Assembly: GCA_021555105.2 (NCBI GenBank)
Contig: CP134604.1
Coordinates: 1,302,001-1,366,000 of the forward strand
DNA length: 64,000 nt
Direction of reading: 5' to 3'
From: Thalassospiraceae bacterium LMO-JJ14
GTDB taxonomy: Bacteria; Pseudomonadota; Alphaproteobacteria; Rhodospirillales; Casp-alpha2
Shown: positions 19,577 through 29,402 of the stretch, in pieces
Position numbering within the stretch: the first letter of the stretch is position 1
Layout of the letters: each line of letters begins with the position of its first letter
Notes under the pieces: model-generated
What the model was told of the DNA's origin: nothing
Seen by the model: the letters and a program-made list of their open reading frames with translations, nothing else
Database searches by the model: none
Made by a program: the position numbers and the translations under genes

Positions 19577-21127
19577 ATGGTGTTGGCAATGTCGCGTCCA
19601 TGGAAACATACGAAGACGGGTGTCTATTACTTCCGGAAGGCTATTCCGAAAGAGCTTCGACCTCTGTTGGGAAATCGCTGGGAGGAGAAGATTTCTCTCG
19701 GAACGAAAGATCCCGTCGCAGCGCGTGAACTTCATGCGGAGAAAGCTGCAGAGGTTGCGATACAATGGAAGGCGCTTCGATCACAAGCGGTCTCACTAAC
19801 ACACAAGCAGATTGTCGCCCTCGCTGGGATTATCTACCGGGACCTTATTGAGTTGCTCGACGGTGAACCCGGTGAGGTTGGTATTTGGGAGGAAGTGCTC
19901 CGACTTCACGCAGAGGCTCGGGAGACGGACATGCTTGAGGAATGGTTTGGTCAGATTGTTGATGACGTTCTTCTCAGCCAAGGCTTGCGGGTCGATGCAG
20001 ACACAAGGAAGCGCCTTCTCGAAGAGACCGATAAGGCAATAGTCCAAGCCTCAGAGGCGATCGAGCGGCAAGCTTCGGGGGATTACAGGCCAGATCCAGA
20101 GGCAGATAGATTTCCAAATTGGACGCCTACAGGCACAGATCTCAGTTCTAGAAGGTCAACACTGGGTGTATCTAGCCACATCACTTTAGCTTCCCTTGTT
20201 GATGGCTGGTGGGCTGAGGCGGAACGGGCTGGCCGGTCGGTATCCACATATGAGAGCTACAGGAATACCTTTAGAAAGTTCTCAGTGTTCCTTGGCTCTG
20301 ATGATGCAGTAGGAGTAACGACAGAAGATGTAATTGCTTACAAAGACCATCGGCTTTCGGAAGTTAATCCGAAGACTGGCAATCGGATTTCTCCGAGGAC
20401 GATCAAGGATAGCGATCTCGCGGCACTTAAGAGTGTCTTTAAGTGGGCAGTAGCCAATAAGAAATTGCAGATAAATCCTGCTTCAGGGGTCTCAGTGATT
20501 GTGGGGCAGAAGGTACAACTCCGTGACACCAATGGGTTTACGGATGCAGAGGCTAAGGCACTACTCTCGGCGTCATGGAACCTTGTGCAGGGGAGGGAGT
20601 CTGATCACATTTACGCTGCAAAGAAGTGGGTGCCGTGGTTGTGCGCGTACACGGGCGCTCGGGTTGGTGAGATGGTGCAGCTGCGACGAGAAGATGTGAC
20701 CGAAGACGATGGTCATTGGGTTTTGCTTATCACTCCCGAGGCAGGGCGGGTTAAGAATAAGAAGCCAAGAAAGGTCGTCATGCACACTCATTTGATTGAG
20801 CTGGGGTTTCCAAAGTTTGTCCAGTGTGCTGCAGAGGGTCACCTGTTCTTCTCGAAGGCGGGTGGTGAAGACACGAGGGGACGTTGGCGAACCGCAAAGA
20901 ACCGACTCCGCGAGTTCATTCGTACGGTTGTAACTGACCCTTCCGTACAGCCAAGCCACGGGTGGCGACACCGCTTTAAGACTGTCGCGCTTGAGGTTGG
21001 CATGGACCCCCGTATCCGCGATTACATACAAGGTCATGCACCACGCACCGAGGGAGAAGCGTATGGGGGGAATACCCCGAAAGCGCAGTTCAGAGAACTC
21101 TCCAAAATGCCCCAGTACGAGCTTTGA
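19577..21127 (+). CDS. tyrosine recombinase/integrase
   Basis: The 516-residue protein starts with a segment like the DUF6538 N-terminal domain (WKHTKTGVYYFRKAIPKELR), then has a SAM-like core-binding domain (about 200-300) and a catalytic domain (about 315-516). The active-site set is complete: Arg362 in YTGARVGEM, His461-x2-Arg464 in HGWRHRF, His487 in QGHAPR and the nucleophile Tyr496 in EAYGG. It should cut and join within the tRNA-Phe 3' end. The ATG follows a GGGGG stretch; an ATG four codons later is an alternative. Location and orientation are typical of a tRNA-targeting island integrase. Confidence 0.95.
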   Translation: MVLAMSRPWKHTKTGVYYFRKAIPKELRPLLGNRWEEKISLGTKDPVAARELHAEKAAEVAIQWKALRSQAVSLTHKQIVALAGIIYRDLIELLDGEPGEVGIWEEVLRLHAEARETDMLEEWFGQIVDDVLLSQGLRVDADTRKRLLEETDKAIVQASEAIERQASGDYRPDPEADRFPNWTPTGTDLSSRRSTLGVSSHITLASLVDGWWAEAERAGRSVSTYESYRNTFRKFSVFLGSDDAVGVTTEDVIAYKDHRLSEVNPKTGNRISPRTIKDSDLAALKSVFKWAVANKKLQINPASGVSVIVGQKVQLRDTNGFTDAEAKALLSASWNLVQGRESDHIYAAKKWVPWLCAYTGARVGEMVQLRREDVTEDDGHWVLLITPEAGRVKNKKPRKVVMHTHLIELGFPKFVQCAAEGHLFFSKAGGEDTRGRWRTAKNRLREFIRTVVTDPSVQPSHGWRHRFKTVALEVGMDPRIRDYIQGHAPRTEGEAYGGNTPKAQFRELSKMPQYEL

Positions 21128-21479
21128 GTTAGCTACTAATCAAAAACAGATACACAGGGATGGATGAGCCTGAAGATCAATATCTTGTAATGGCGTTGAA
21201 CATTGAGGGTTGGGCTTTGGCCAGTGGTGGTTGGTCTCCTAGAGGGGCGTCTAATTGAATGACTCTCAGGAGCCACCTAGGAGTCGTTGGAGCGGCTGTC
21301 TCTCCTGCTCGACCCCGATGTACCTAATGTTGAGTTGTCGCTCAGTGCGCCTTGTGTAGCCATACAGAGACGGTACCGGATAGCGTCTCTGTATTTCGGC
21401 GATCAAGGTTTAGTGCGTGGCAAACAGCTGCCTAATTTGCCTATGCATTATGCACTACTCAAGGAGTGCATAGGTCAGA
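21128..21479. other. intergenic gap with stem-loops between integrase and ParB-like gene
   Basis: No convincing gene is seen in these 352 bp. They hold an 11-bp perfect inverted repeat (ATACAGAGACG at 21362-21372 and its complement at 21384-21394, 10-nt loop) and an 8-bp inverted repeat (CCTATGCA at 21440-21447 and TGCATAGG at 21467-21474) just past the end of the ParB-like gene. The convergent genes would need terminators here. Neither stem has a good T run, so terminator function is only possible; recombination or protein-binding roles are equally open. Confidence 0.55.
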
Positions 21480-22373
21480 CTAGAAATCGGGATCGCCAGT
21501 GTCTTCTTTATCAAAGAGAAAGGGATCTTCATCTGACAAGTAATCTTGTAGTTCGAATGCTAGTTCACCGATCCGCCGACCAAAGTGGATCTCCAACGCC
21601 CGTGCTGCGATAGTAGTGTTATTAGCGAGTTTAGTTCCGAATTCCTTGGACAATCGATCAGCGTATTCGTTCGCTTGTGCTTCAATCCAATCATCGTCGA
21701 TTCCAGTAAAATCGTCAGTCTGGCCTTTGTGCGCTATCCAAGCGGCCCACCAGTTCCTCGCCTGAAATGCGGCGTCACCCAACTGCCTTTTCACCCTACG
21801 CATGTTGGCGACTTGGCCATCTGAAACCCCAGAAGCTTCTCTGATGTTTTTCTTGGAATACGTCGCTCCAAGTAACACCAAACGCCATGCATACTCTTGA
21901 CGTTCGGACGACGTCATTGGCAGCTTAGCCTTGCTGTTTGCCTTGCCTGACTCCAGGACAGCTTCTTCCAGTGTCCCTTTAAAGTAATTCACTGGCACAG
22001 CCGCTGTGACTTTAGATTCCACATATGCGGCAATGCGATGGTGTCCATCAATTAGGATATTTGTTCCACCGACATTGATTACGGTTATGGGGTCGAGTGC
22101 GCCATGGGCTTTGATGGAACGTCTGAGTTCCTGAATGTGTCGCTCATTAATCTCCCTAGGCTGAAACAAAACGGTCTTCAGAATGATTCGGCTAATTGGC
22201 AACTTGCTAGGCAGAACACTAGGACGTTCGCCACCATCATCCATCGCGTTAAGTTCTCTAAGAACCTCCGCCGGTTCAAAATAGAGTTCATCCTCTTTTA
22301 CATATCCATTGGCCTGTGGGGCTTCAGTCGACTTAAGTGAAGGTGTGGACGAGGGGGATTGGTCGGAGGCCAT
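21480..22373 (-). CDS. ParB/Srx-fold domain protein linked to the type I RM genes
   Basis: The 297-residue protein has a disordered acidic/serine-rich N-terminus (1-55) and then a ParB N-terminal-like domain (about 58-135) with the GHHR motif at 110-113 (LIDGHHRIAAY). A putative helix-turn-helix lies at about 172-200 (KKNIREASGVSDGQVANMRR). ParB-like domains bind CTP in partition proteins, and in other families cleave DNA or hydrolyse ATP. There is no ParA partner nearby, so chromosome or plasmid partition is unlikely. The gene is 59 nt downstream of hsdR on the same strand and is probably the last gene of the RM transcript. The function is unknown; an accessory or regulatory role in defence is inference. 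Confidence 0.8.
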   Translation of the reverse strand: MASDQSPSSTPSLKSTEAPQANGYVKEDELYFEPAEVLRELNAMDDGGERPSVLPSKLPISRIILKTVLFQPREINERHIQELRRSIKAHGALDPITVINVGGTNILIDGHHRIAAYVESKVTAAVPVNYFKGTLEEAVLESGKANSKAKLPMTSSERQEYAWRLVLLGATYSKKNIREASGVSDGQVANMRRVKRQLGDAAFQARNWWAAWIAHKGQTDDFTGIDDDWIEAQANEYADRLSKEFGTKLANNTTIAARALEIHFGRRIGELAFELQDYLSDEDPFLFDKEDTGDPDF

Positions 22374-22432
22374 TTGCTCTTTAATCTCACTGAAGTTTGA
22401 CGATGGTGAATCGTTAGGAAGGAGTGAGTGGC

Positions 22433-25400
22433 CTACATTTGGGCAGCATTGTAAATGCTTTCTCCGCCACCGGCATAGCTACTGAAGACATGATTGAACG
22501 TGGCACTACACTTGGCATCATAGATGGCCTCATCATATACCTCGGGGAGTCCCTGGTCTAAGACCGCCTTAATAGCCTGTTCCACGGCTCCTCGTGCTTG
22601 AGATTTGTTCCTCCAATCGATGACTAGCTTCTCGGCTTTCAGCGTCTCCAGAAGGGCCTTGCAGACCTTCTTCACTTCGGTGCGTTCCTTGTCGGTCAAC
22701 TCAGGTTCCGGCTTGGTGAGAATATCGAAGACCGCAAGTTCTTCCTCGGTGAGGCCTTCGCGCATGGCTCGTCGATCTTCTTCGCTCAGGTCTTGGGTCA
22801 GCTTGATTAATTCGGCGAAGAATGCCTCGACGTTGAGGCTGGCAGAGTTGTACTTGTCGATCAGCTTCTCGAACCGTTCCAGGAAGTCGGCACGGGAAGG
22901 GTTCAACTTCGCCATCTGGACTAGCTTCTGGTTCAACAGTGCCCGCAGCTTCTCGGCCTCCGTCCGCTTCCGTCCTTTGGCGAACTTCTCCTTTAGTTTG
23001 TCAAAGTCGATCTGGCTCAGGTCGAACAGCTTTTCCTCGTCCATGTCTTCGATGACGTACGGGATCGGAGCGACTGAACGATCCAGCAGGTCTTCCACCT
23101 GGTCCATGATGTGGGAGATGTTCACAGGCGGGGCCAACGACTTGATCTTCTGCGCCAGGACGGAGACCAGAACCGCATCCGTTATCAGTTCCTTTGCCAG
23201 TGGGTCGGGCAGGATCGCCCGGTATACGCGGGAGACAGCCGCCGCCATGCCCAGGTAGGTCCTCTTGTTCTCGTCCGTGTCGATTAACTTCTCGACCGCA
23301 TCGTCCAACAAGGCGATTTTCTCAAAGCCTTGAGCTTCTTTGATAGCTGCCGGGTCGATGCCGCGCTCCACCAGGAAGGCGATAGCTTGGGCGGACAGAA
23401 CCCTCAGGTACTCAATCAATTCTGACTTGTCCTTGATCGGCTGTTCGCCGCCTTCCCCCGTCGCCCCACCGTAGATGGCTAGGGCCTCCTGGAGTTTGCG
23501 AAACACGCCCACATAATCGACGATCAGCCCCGCTTCCTTGCCAGGGTACTTGCGGTTGGCCCGCGCGATGGTCTGCATCAGGGTGTGGTTCTTCATAGGC
23601 TTGTCGAGGTAGATGGTCGAACACGACGGTACGTCGAAGCCCGTGATCCACATAGCGCAGACGAAGACCAGCCGGAGTGGATCGTCCGGGTCTTTGAACT
23701 TCTCATCGATCTCGCCTGAGACCATACGCTTCCGGTGCGGCACGATGTCGAGACCCTTGGCCTTCATCTCAGCTTCTTCGTTCTGACCCTGGGAGACGAC
23801 CACGGCCATGTCCATCTTCTCCATGCGCTTGATGGTGGCCTCAAGGGCTTCACGGCCTTCCTCAGCCACGGTGGGCCGTTGCCCTTTTAGCTTGGCGAGG
23901 TGGGCCTTCCAGTGGGCCTGGACTTTGTCGTACATGCGAACTGCTGTGGCCTTGTCGATGCAGACCATCATCCCCTTGCCCTGGTGCCCCCGTCCTGTGA
24001 AGTGCTGGACCAGGTCCTCGGCGATGGCCTCCAGACGTTCATCACGGGTGATCAGGTGGTACTCACGAGCAAAGACCCGCTGGACCTTGCGCTCCTGATC
24101 GTCATCTAGCGCAGCGTCTTCCAGCAGTTGTTCCAGATCGTCGGAGAGGTTCTCGTTGGTTAGCTGGAGTTCCGGGATGCGGTTCTCGTAGTAGAGCGGC
24201 ACCGTGGCCCCGTCCGCGATGGACTGGCCGAAATCGTAGACTGAGACGTAGTCGCCAAACACCTCCTTAGTCTTCTCTTCTCCGGCGATCAACGGAGTCC
24301 CAGTGAAGCCCAAAAAGGCCGCATTGGGCAGGGCCGAGCGCATGTTGAGGGCCAACGTGTCGTACTGGGAGCGGTGGGCTTCGTCGGTGATCACGATGAT
24401 ATCCCGGCGGTTGGACAGCTGGGGGTAGGTCTCGCCTTGCTTGGTGTTGAACTTGTGGATCAGGGTGAAGACGTAGCGGTGGTCCTCGGTCAGCAGATTC
24501 TTCAAGTGTGCCCCGCTGGTGGCATGGGCTTCTGCTTCGGTGACAGCCCCAGTAGCTGCGAAGGTCTTGTAGATTTGGTCGTCCAGCTCCTCGCGGTCGG
24601 TAACGACAACGAAGGTCCAGTTGCCGGGGACGGTGCGGAGGATCTTCTGGGTGAAGAACACCATGGAGAGCGACTTGCCTGACCCCTGAGTATGCCAGAA
24701 TACGCCCAACCGCCCAGCCTCGTCCTCGGGGCGTTGATTGACTTTGTCCAACTCCAGGATCGCCTTGTTGACGCCCAGATACTGGTGGTTCTTGGCCATC
24801 TTCTTGATCAGGCCGCCCTTGGCTTCCTCAAACACGGTGAAGTTCTCGACGATGTCCAGCAAACGTTCCGGCGTCGTTGCACCCCGGATCAGGGTCTCCA
24901 GCGAGACCACGCCTTTCTCGCCTTCGTCGTTGATACGCTTCCACTCGAAGAAATGTTCCCATTGAGAGGAAGTGCTCCCCATCACGGTCTTGGAGCCGTT
25001 GGACAGAACCAAGAAGCCGTTGAAGGTAAATAATTGCGGAATGGCCGAGCGGTAGTCGGTCAGATTGCCGTCATACGCCGCTTTGAGCGTGTTATGGCTG
25101 GCCTTCAGTTCGATGAACAATAGGGGGATGCCGTTGACAAAGCCGATCAGGTCACAGCGGCGGTTGTAGATGTCGCCCCGCACCCAAAACTGAGAGGCGA
25201 TGAAGAAGTCATTGTTCCCGGCTACCCGCCAATCGATCAGGCGCACCCGCTCGGTCGTCATCCCGCCGCGCTCATCCGGCACATCCACGTTGATGCCGTC
25301 CTTGAGCAGTTTGTAGACCTCCTGATTAGCGTTGACGGGGATCATGGTAGACCGGTCCCGTGTCAGGACCTCAATGGCTTGGTCGAAGGCCGCATTATCC

Positions 25401-25606
25401 AAGGTTGGATTGAGACGAGCCAAGGCAGCCCGAAGGCGCGGCACCAAGACCACATCATAATCACTGCCCCGACCTTCGCTGGAGATGCTGCCCGTCCATT
25501 CGCCGTAGAGGTTCCCCGTCTCCCACCCCAGATCACCGAACAGGCCCAGAGCGGCTTGCTCCAGGGCGTCTTCAGAATAGTCATGGGCAGGAGACGGAGG
25601 GGTCAT
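22433..25606 (-). CDS. hsdR: type I restriction endonuclease subunit R
   Basis: The 1057-residue protein has the HsdR layout. An N-terminal PD-(D/E)XK nuclease (Asp152 in RRCDLIGF, Glu166-x-Lys168 in FIELKAS) is followed by two RecA-like motor domains with Walker A TQGSGKS (about 306-312) and a DEAH box (408-411), then a helical C-terminal region. It translocates DNA with ATP and cuts unmodified DNA when complexed with HsdM and HsdS. The catalytic residues I can see are intact, so the system looks functional. Its start overlaps the hsdS stop by 4 nt. Confidence 0.96.
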   Translation of the reverse strand: MTPPSPAHDYSEDALEQAALGLFGDLGWETGNLYGEWTGSISSEGRGSDYDVVLVPRLRAALARLNPTLDNAAFDQAIEVLTRDRSTMIPVNANQEVYKLLKDGINVDVPDERGGMTTERVRLIDWRVAGNNDFFIASQFWVRGDIYNRRCDLIGFVNGIPLLFIELKASHNTLKAAYDGNLTDYRSAIPQLFTFNGFLVLSNGSKTVMGSTSSQWEHFFEWKRINDEGEKGVVSLETLIRGATTPERLLDIVENFTVFEEAKGGLIKKMAKNHQYLGVNKAILELDKVNQRPEDEAGRLGVFWHTQGSGKSLSMVFFTQKILRTVPGNWTFVVVTDREELDDQIYKTFAATGAVTEAEAHATSGAHLKNLLTEDHRYVFTLIHKFNTKQGETYPQLSNRRDIIVITDEAHRSQYDTLALNMRSALPNAAFLGFTGTPLIAGEEKTKEVFGDYVSVYDFGQSIADGATVPLYYENRIPELQLTNENLSDDLEQLLEDAALDDDQERKVQRVFAREYHLITRDERLEAIAEDLVQHFTGRGHQGKGMMVCIDKATAVRMYDKVQAHWKAHLAKLKGQRPTVAEEGREALEATIKRMEKMDMAVVVSQGQNEEAEMKAKGLDIVPHRKRMVSGEIDEKFKDPDDPLRLVFVCAMWITGFDVPSCSTIYLDKPMKNHTLMQTIARANRKYPGKEAGLIVDYVGVFRKLQEALAIYGGATGEGGEQPIKDKSELIEYLRVLSAQAIAFLVERGIDPAAIKEAQGFEKIALLDDAVEKLIDTDENKRTYLGMAAAVSRVYRAILPDPLAKELITDAVLVSVLAQKIKSLAPPVNISHIMDQVEDLLDRSVAPIPYVIEDMDEEKLFDLSQIDFDKLKEKFAKGRKRTEAEKLRALLNQKLVQMAKLNPSRADFLERFEKLIDKYNSASLNVEAFFAELIKLTQDLSEEDRRAMREGLTEEELAVFDILTKPEPELTDKERTEVKKVCKALLETLKAEKLVIDWRNKSQARGAVEQAIKAVLDQGLPEVYDEAIYDAKCSATFNHVFSSYAGGGESIYNAAQM

Positions 25607-26871
25607 GCGACGACATCCTCAAGGGCAACCTCAGACTCGCTGACGTCGATCTCACCGGCAACCAGCTTGGGCAGCAGGAGGTCGCGTTGGGTGCGAAGGT
25701 TGGTGTTCTTCGAAAGCAGAACCTGTATCTGCCTTTTCATTGGGTCAACCAACTCTCCGAACCTGGATTGTATGGGTTGGCTGGGGTGAAGGACCAACGT
25801 CTCAGACACTCGGGTCTTTGATAGTTCCGTTTGCCCTGTTGCACCTACACCCTGATCTTCGAAATGGGGCTGTAGATGTAACAACTGCTGGCCGTAGAAG
25901 ACCTTGTCCATTGTGTCGTTGGCACGGGCAATTGTGACATGGCTGTCCACTGTCACCTTGTCGAATTGCTCCTGCACCTGTGCTACACGTCCCAGAGTGC
26001 CCACACCTGTGGAGTTGATCAGAAGGTCACCAAATTGAACGTACTTATCTTCAGGTACGTTCTTACTCTGTCGGCGGGATAGGTCCATGTTCAGCCTGTG
26101 ATCGCGGATGCACTTCTGGTTGATAACCCGACACTCAGCGTCATCGTCGTATTTGGGCGAAATGCCACGGCTGATGAAAGCCGAAACCTCACCAAGTTGA
26201 CAATACTTCCACCCTCCCGGCACACGGCCATGTTCGGTTTCGGTGAAGGTGGCGTCCTCATGGCCGGGGAAGCGGAAGTGGACGAACCACTCTTCGTAAA
26301 GCCGTCGGGCCATTTCCTCCAAGATTGTTATCCGCCGCATGTTGTTCTCGATCAGGTCGTCGTATACGGAGAGGATGGAGGCGATGCGGTGCTGGGTTGA
26401 TTGTGGTGGCACGTTGATCTCAAAGGTCCTCATGTCCCTGAGCAGCAAGTTCTTCTGGGCAGTGCCTCCTGCGAAGGCTATGAGACGCTCAACCTCTGCC
26501 AGTAGGTAGTAGTACAGCCAAGTGTTAAAGACCTTCGTATGGTCAGGCTTCACAATTGCCACACTCTTTTGGAACGTGGTTTGGTGAGTTCTATCCGCCT
26601 TCGGCGCGATAGCCATTCGACCAATTGTGCCGCTGTTCGTCACGAGTATGTCGCCAGGTTCCAATTGGGTGCGACGATGGGTATCAAGGAAATCAACCTC
26701 TGTAATTTGCCGCGCCCCTACGTAGTTCAACTTCCCATCGCGGACGTCTTTGCAACTCAAGAAATAGTAACCAGAGGCTTCTTGATTCTCGCAATCACCA
26801 TGTTTGCCGTCAGTGATAAGATGACAGACGTCCTGTAATTTCATTCGAGTGCTGGCGCGGTGATCAGCCAT
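25603..26871 (-). CDS. hsdS: type I restriction-modification specificity subunit
   Basis: The 422-residue protein has two target-recognition domains (about residues 10-165 and 215-370), each followed by a helical conserved region ([21 protein letters not shown] after the first in shortened form), as in HsdS proteins. It sets the bipartite DNA sequence recognised by both methylation and cleavage. The target cannot be predicted from sequence. It overlaps hsdM by 8 nt upstream and hsdR by 4 nt downstream. I found no second or inverted hsdS copy in the island. Confidence 0.92.
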   Translation of the reverse strand: MADHRASTRMKLQDVCHLITDGKHGDCENQEASGYYFLSCKDVRDGKLNYVGARQITEVDFLDTHRRTQLEPGDILVTNSGTIGRMAIAPKADRTHQTTFQKSVAIVKPDHTKVFNTWLYYYLLAEVERLIAFAGGTAQKNLLLRDMRTFEINVPPQSTQHRIASILSVYDDLIENNMRRITILEEMARRLYEEWFVHFRFPGHEDATFTETEHGRVPGGWKYCQLGEVSAFISRGISPKYDDDAECRVINQKCIRDHRLNMDLSRRQSKNVPEDKYVQFGDLLINSTGVGTLGRVAQVQEQFDKVTVDSHVTIARANDTMDKVFYGQQLLHLQPHFEDQGVGATGQTELSKTRVSETLVLHPSQPIQSRFGELVDPMKRQIQVLLSKNTNLRTQRDLLLPKLVAGEIDVSESEVALEDVVA

Positions 26872-28426
26872 CGAGAGCCGCCTCCAACACAGAGACTACG
26901 TTTTCTGCGATCTGGGCTTCCAATTCCCTTGCTTCCGCGTTGAGAATTTCCAGTTCCTCGTTCAGTTCTTCCAAGCGTTCAGTGAAGTCCACGTCCTCGG
27001 CTTCTCGCGCCGCTGCACCAACGTAGCGCCCTGAGTTGAGGGACCAGCCCTGGGCTTCGATCTCCGCCCGTGTGGCGATCTTGCAGAGGCCGGGAACATC
27101 CACGTAGCCATCATTCAGCCCCTTCTCCGCCAGTAGGTTGTCACTACCCTGCTCCAGTTCGACCTCTTGCCCTCGGTAAAGGCGTACGATGTTGGCCAGG
27201 AACTCGATCTGATCGGGTGTGAAATCGCGATGCGCCCGGTCGATCTGGCGGAAGATGTGCCGGGCATCGACGAACAGGACCTTGTCTTCGTTGTCCTTGC
27301 CGACCTTGCCCTTGTCGAAGAACCACAGGGTGCAGGGCAGGGTCACGGTGTAGAAGAAGTTGGGGCCGACGGAGACGATCACGTCCACCGCGCCAGTTTC
27401 GATGATCTTCTGACGGATATCCGCCTCACTGCCCCGTGCATCACCGGCTGAGTTGGCCATGACGAACCCGGCCCGGCCCGTTGCGTTCAGGGCTGCATGG
27501 AACAGGCTAATCCACAGGTAGTTGGCATTGTCTGTTCGGGGTAGCCCATAGGGGAATCGTAGGTCTCCCTCTAGACGCTCTTTATCTACGCCAGAGACGT
27601 TGAACGGCGGGTTGGCCATGATGAAGTCGAACCGGCCACCCAGCTTGTCCACCGCTTCATGAGGGTCTTCGTAGAAGGTGTTGGCCTTGATCACGTTGCC
27701 CGACAACCCGTGGATAGCGAGGTTCATCTTGTTCAGGTTGACGGTGATCTGGTCTTTCTCGGTCCCGAAGATGGAGATTTCCTCCATCGCTGTCTTGTGG
27801 TGGCGTTCCACGAAACCAGCCGAGTGGACGAACATACCACCGGAGCCACAGGCCGGATCGTAGATGCGCCCGTGATACGGCTCGATGATCTCTACGATCA
27901 GTTTCACGATGGCTTCCGGGGTGTAGAAGACGCCGCCTTTCTGGCCCTCGGCCATGGCAAAGTTGCCAAGGAAGTATTCGTAGACCTTACCAAATGCGTC
28001 CCCGGTCAGGTCCACGGGGGCCAGCAGTTTCAGAAGTTCGACCAGAACGTGGTTCTCGATCTGGGTGTAGGTGCGGGGCAGAGCGCCCTTGAGGTCGGTG
28101 TTCTCGTCCTCCACAGCCTTCATGGCATCGTTAATGGCCTTGCCGATGTTGTCGCCTTCGGTGAGGGAGAGGAGATGAGAGAAGCGAGCTTCGGCTGGCA
28201 GGAAGATCACCCCCTCGGCTTCGTAGTCAGCCTTGCTGATCTTGCGACGACCACCGGAACCGACCTGCCCCAGCTTAGCCTCGGCTTCAGCATACTTCTT
28301 CTCAGCATAGCGAAGAAAGATCAGGCCCAGGACAGGGCCGGAGAACTCACTAGGCTTTAAGCCTGTGTTCGCCCATAGCTGATCCGCTGCCGCCCAAAGG
28401 CGTTTCTCGTCGTCACCGTTGACCAA
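26864..28426 (-). CDS. hsdM: type I restriction-modification DNA methyltransferase subunit
   Basis: The 520-residue N6-adenine methyltransferase has the HsdM N-terminal helical domain (about 5-130), the SAM-binding motif DPACGSGGM (190-198) and the catalytic NPPF (272-275). The C-terminal 60 residues form a likely coiled coil ([20 protein letters not shown]) that contacts HsdS. It starts with TTG after GGGGAG. It methylates host DNA at the site defined by HsdS. It is the first of the three overlapping hsd genes, with 77 bp between it and the recombinase gene upstream. Confidence 0.95.
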   Translation of the reverse strand: MVNGDDEKRLWAAADQLWANTGLKPSEFSGPVLGLIFLRYAEKKYAEAEAKLGQVGSGGRRKISKADYEAEGVIFLPAEARFSHLLSLTEGDNIGKAINDAMKAVEDENTDLKGALPRTYTQIENHVLVELLKLLAPVDLTGDAFGKVYEYFLGNFAMAEGQKGGVFYTPEAIVKLIVEIIEPYHGRIYDPACGSGGMFVHSAGFVERHHKTAMEEISIFGTEKDQITVNLNKMNLAIHGLSGNVIKANTFYEDPHEAVDKLGGRFDFIMANPPFNVSGVDKERLEGDLRFPYGLPRTDNANYLWISLFHAALNATGRAGFVMANSAGDARGSEADIRQKIIETGAVDVIVSVGPNFFYTVTLPCTLWFFDKGKVGKDNEDKVLFVDARHIFRQIDRAHRDFTPDQIEFLANIVRLYRGQEVELEQGSDNLLAEKGLNDGYVDVPGLCKIATRAEIEAQGWSLNSGRYVGAAAREAEDVDFTERLEELNEELEILNAEARELEAQIAENVVSVLEAALDG

Positions 28427-28503
28427 GTTGCTCTCCCCTATGTTTTCTTAATTGGGATGATACCCGCCATAGGCGAGCCATGCCACAGTTCCGGCACTAG
28501 CCC

Positions 28504-29091
28504 CTATGCCGCTGCGCTTTTAACGATGCCGTGCACGGTACCCAATGATACGCCAGCCTGCTTCGCAATACTGCGAAGACTACGTCCTGCTTCTCTGGCA
28601 GTTAGAATTTGGTTTCGGAGGTCATCCGAGAGGGCAGGGCGTCCGAGCTTTATGCCGTTGGCCCTAGCACGATCCAGTCCGGCTTTGACGCGATCTTGGA
28701 TCATGGAACGTTCAAACTCGGCGAATACACCCATCATTTGAAACATCGCCTTCCCTGCGGGTGTTGTTGTGTCGATGCCTTGTTGATGAAGGTAGAGATC
28801 GACATTGGTCGCGTGAAGTTCGCTCAGGAAACCGACGAGGTCTTGAAGTGACCGGCCAAGGCGGTCAACCGACCAGGCCATCGCTACATCGAACTTCCGT
28901 CGCGTGGCATCGTGATAGAGTCGGTTGAAGGCAGGGCGATGATCACGGCCCTTTGAGCCGGATATGCCCTGGTCCTCGTATATCTCTACGATATCCCATC
29001 CGGCACCTTTGGCAGCTTCTTCAAGAACGAGGCGCTGGTTCTCGGTGTTTTGATCATTGGTGGAAACGCGAATGTAAATGGCGGCTTTCAT
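28504..29091 (-). CDS. serine recombinase (resolvase/invertase family)
   Basis: I start at the ATG at 29091 (195 aa), with GAGGAG about 9 nt upstream; an open extension of nine codons has no such site. The catalytic serine lies in YIRVSTNDQNTENQ, followed by the conserved RPAFNRL, WSVDRLGRS and FAEFERSMIQ motifs of small resolvases and invertases, and a C-terminal Hin-type helix-turn-helix (SLRSIAKQAGVSLGTVHGIV). It could resolve cointegrates or invert DNA. No pair of inverted recombination sites was recognised near hsdS. It lies between the 93-aa hypothetical gene and hsdM on the same strand. Confidence 0.92.
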   Translation of the reverse strand: MKAAIYIRVSTNDQNTENQRLVLEEAAKGAGWDIVEIYEDQGISGSKGRDHRPAFNRLYHDATRRKFDVAMAWSVDRLGRSLQDLVGFLSELHATNVDLYLHQQGIDTTTPAGKAMFQMMGVFAEFERSMIQDRVKAGLDRARANGIKLGRPALSDDLRNQILTAREAGRSLRSIAKQAGVSLGTVHGIVKSAAA

Positions 29092-29120
29092 CAAATTGGC
29101 TCCTCGGGCTACATGCATTT

Positions 29121-29402
29121 TTAAAGTGGATTGATCTTGCCCCTACCAGGTTCGCCTCCACCTTTCTTAATTTCAGCCAATGCTTTCATGACTCTATCCA
29201 GATCATCAGTGCCTGATGGATAGGATGGCGATCTGCGCCCTGATACAGCGCCTCCATAAACCATCTGTACCTTGATTACATGGACTGGCTCTTTGCCGCC
29301 CCAATACTCAAGCCCAAAGGATACAAGGTATTCGGTGTCTTCCGGGTGTGGCTTGCTTGCTTTGACGTATATGCATCGAACCGGGTGATAGACTTTTGGC
29401 AT
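29121..29402 (-). CDS. hypothetical protein, 93 aa
   Basis: A soluble 93-residue protein beginning PKVYHPVRCIYVKASKPHPED, with a beta-rich first half and a glycine/lysine-rich tail. I do not recognise it. The ATG follows AGGAGGAGT, a strong ribosome-binding site, so it is likely translated. It ends 29 nt before the recombinase start and is probably co-transcribed with it. A tandem palindromic repeat sits about 50 bp upstream. Confidence 0.65.
   Translation of the reverse strand: MPKVYHPVRCIYVKASKPHPEDTEYLVSFGLEYWGGKEPVHVIKVQMVYGGAVSGRRSPSYPSGTDDLDRVMKALAEIKKGGGEPGRGKINPL

Noticed and set aside
21480-22373. Plasmid-type partition (parAB) system
   Set aside because: No ParA ATPase gene and no cluster of parS-like palindromes is present.
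25603-29118. Phase-variable hsdS shuffling locus
   Set aside because: No second hsdS fragment or inverted repeats were found in the island, so the recombinase alone does not support this.
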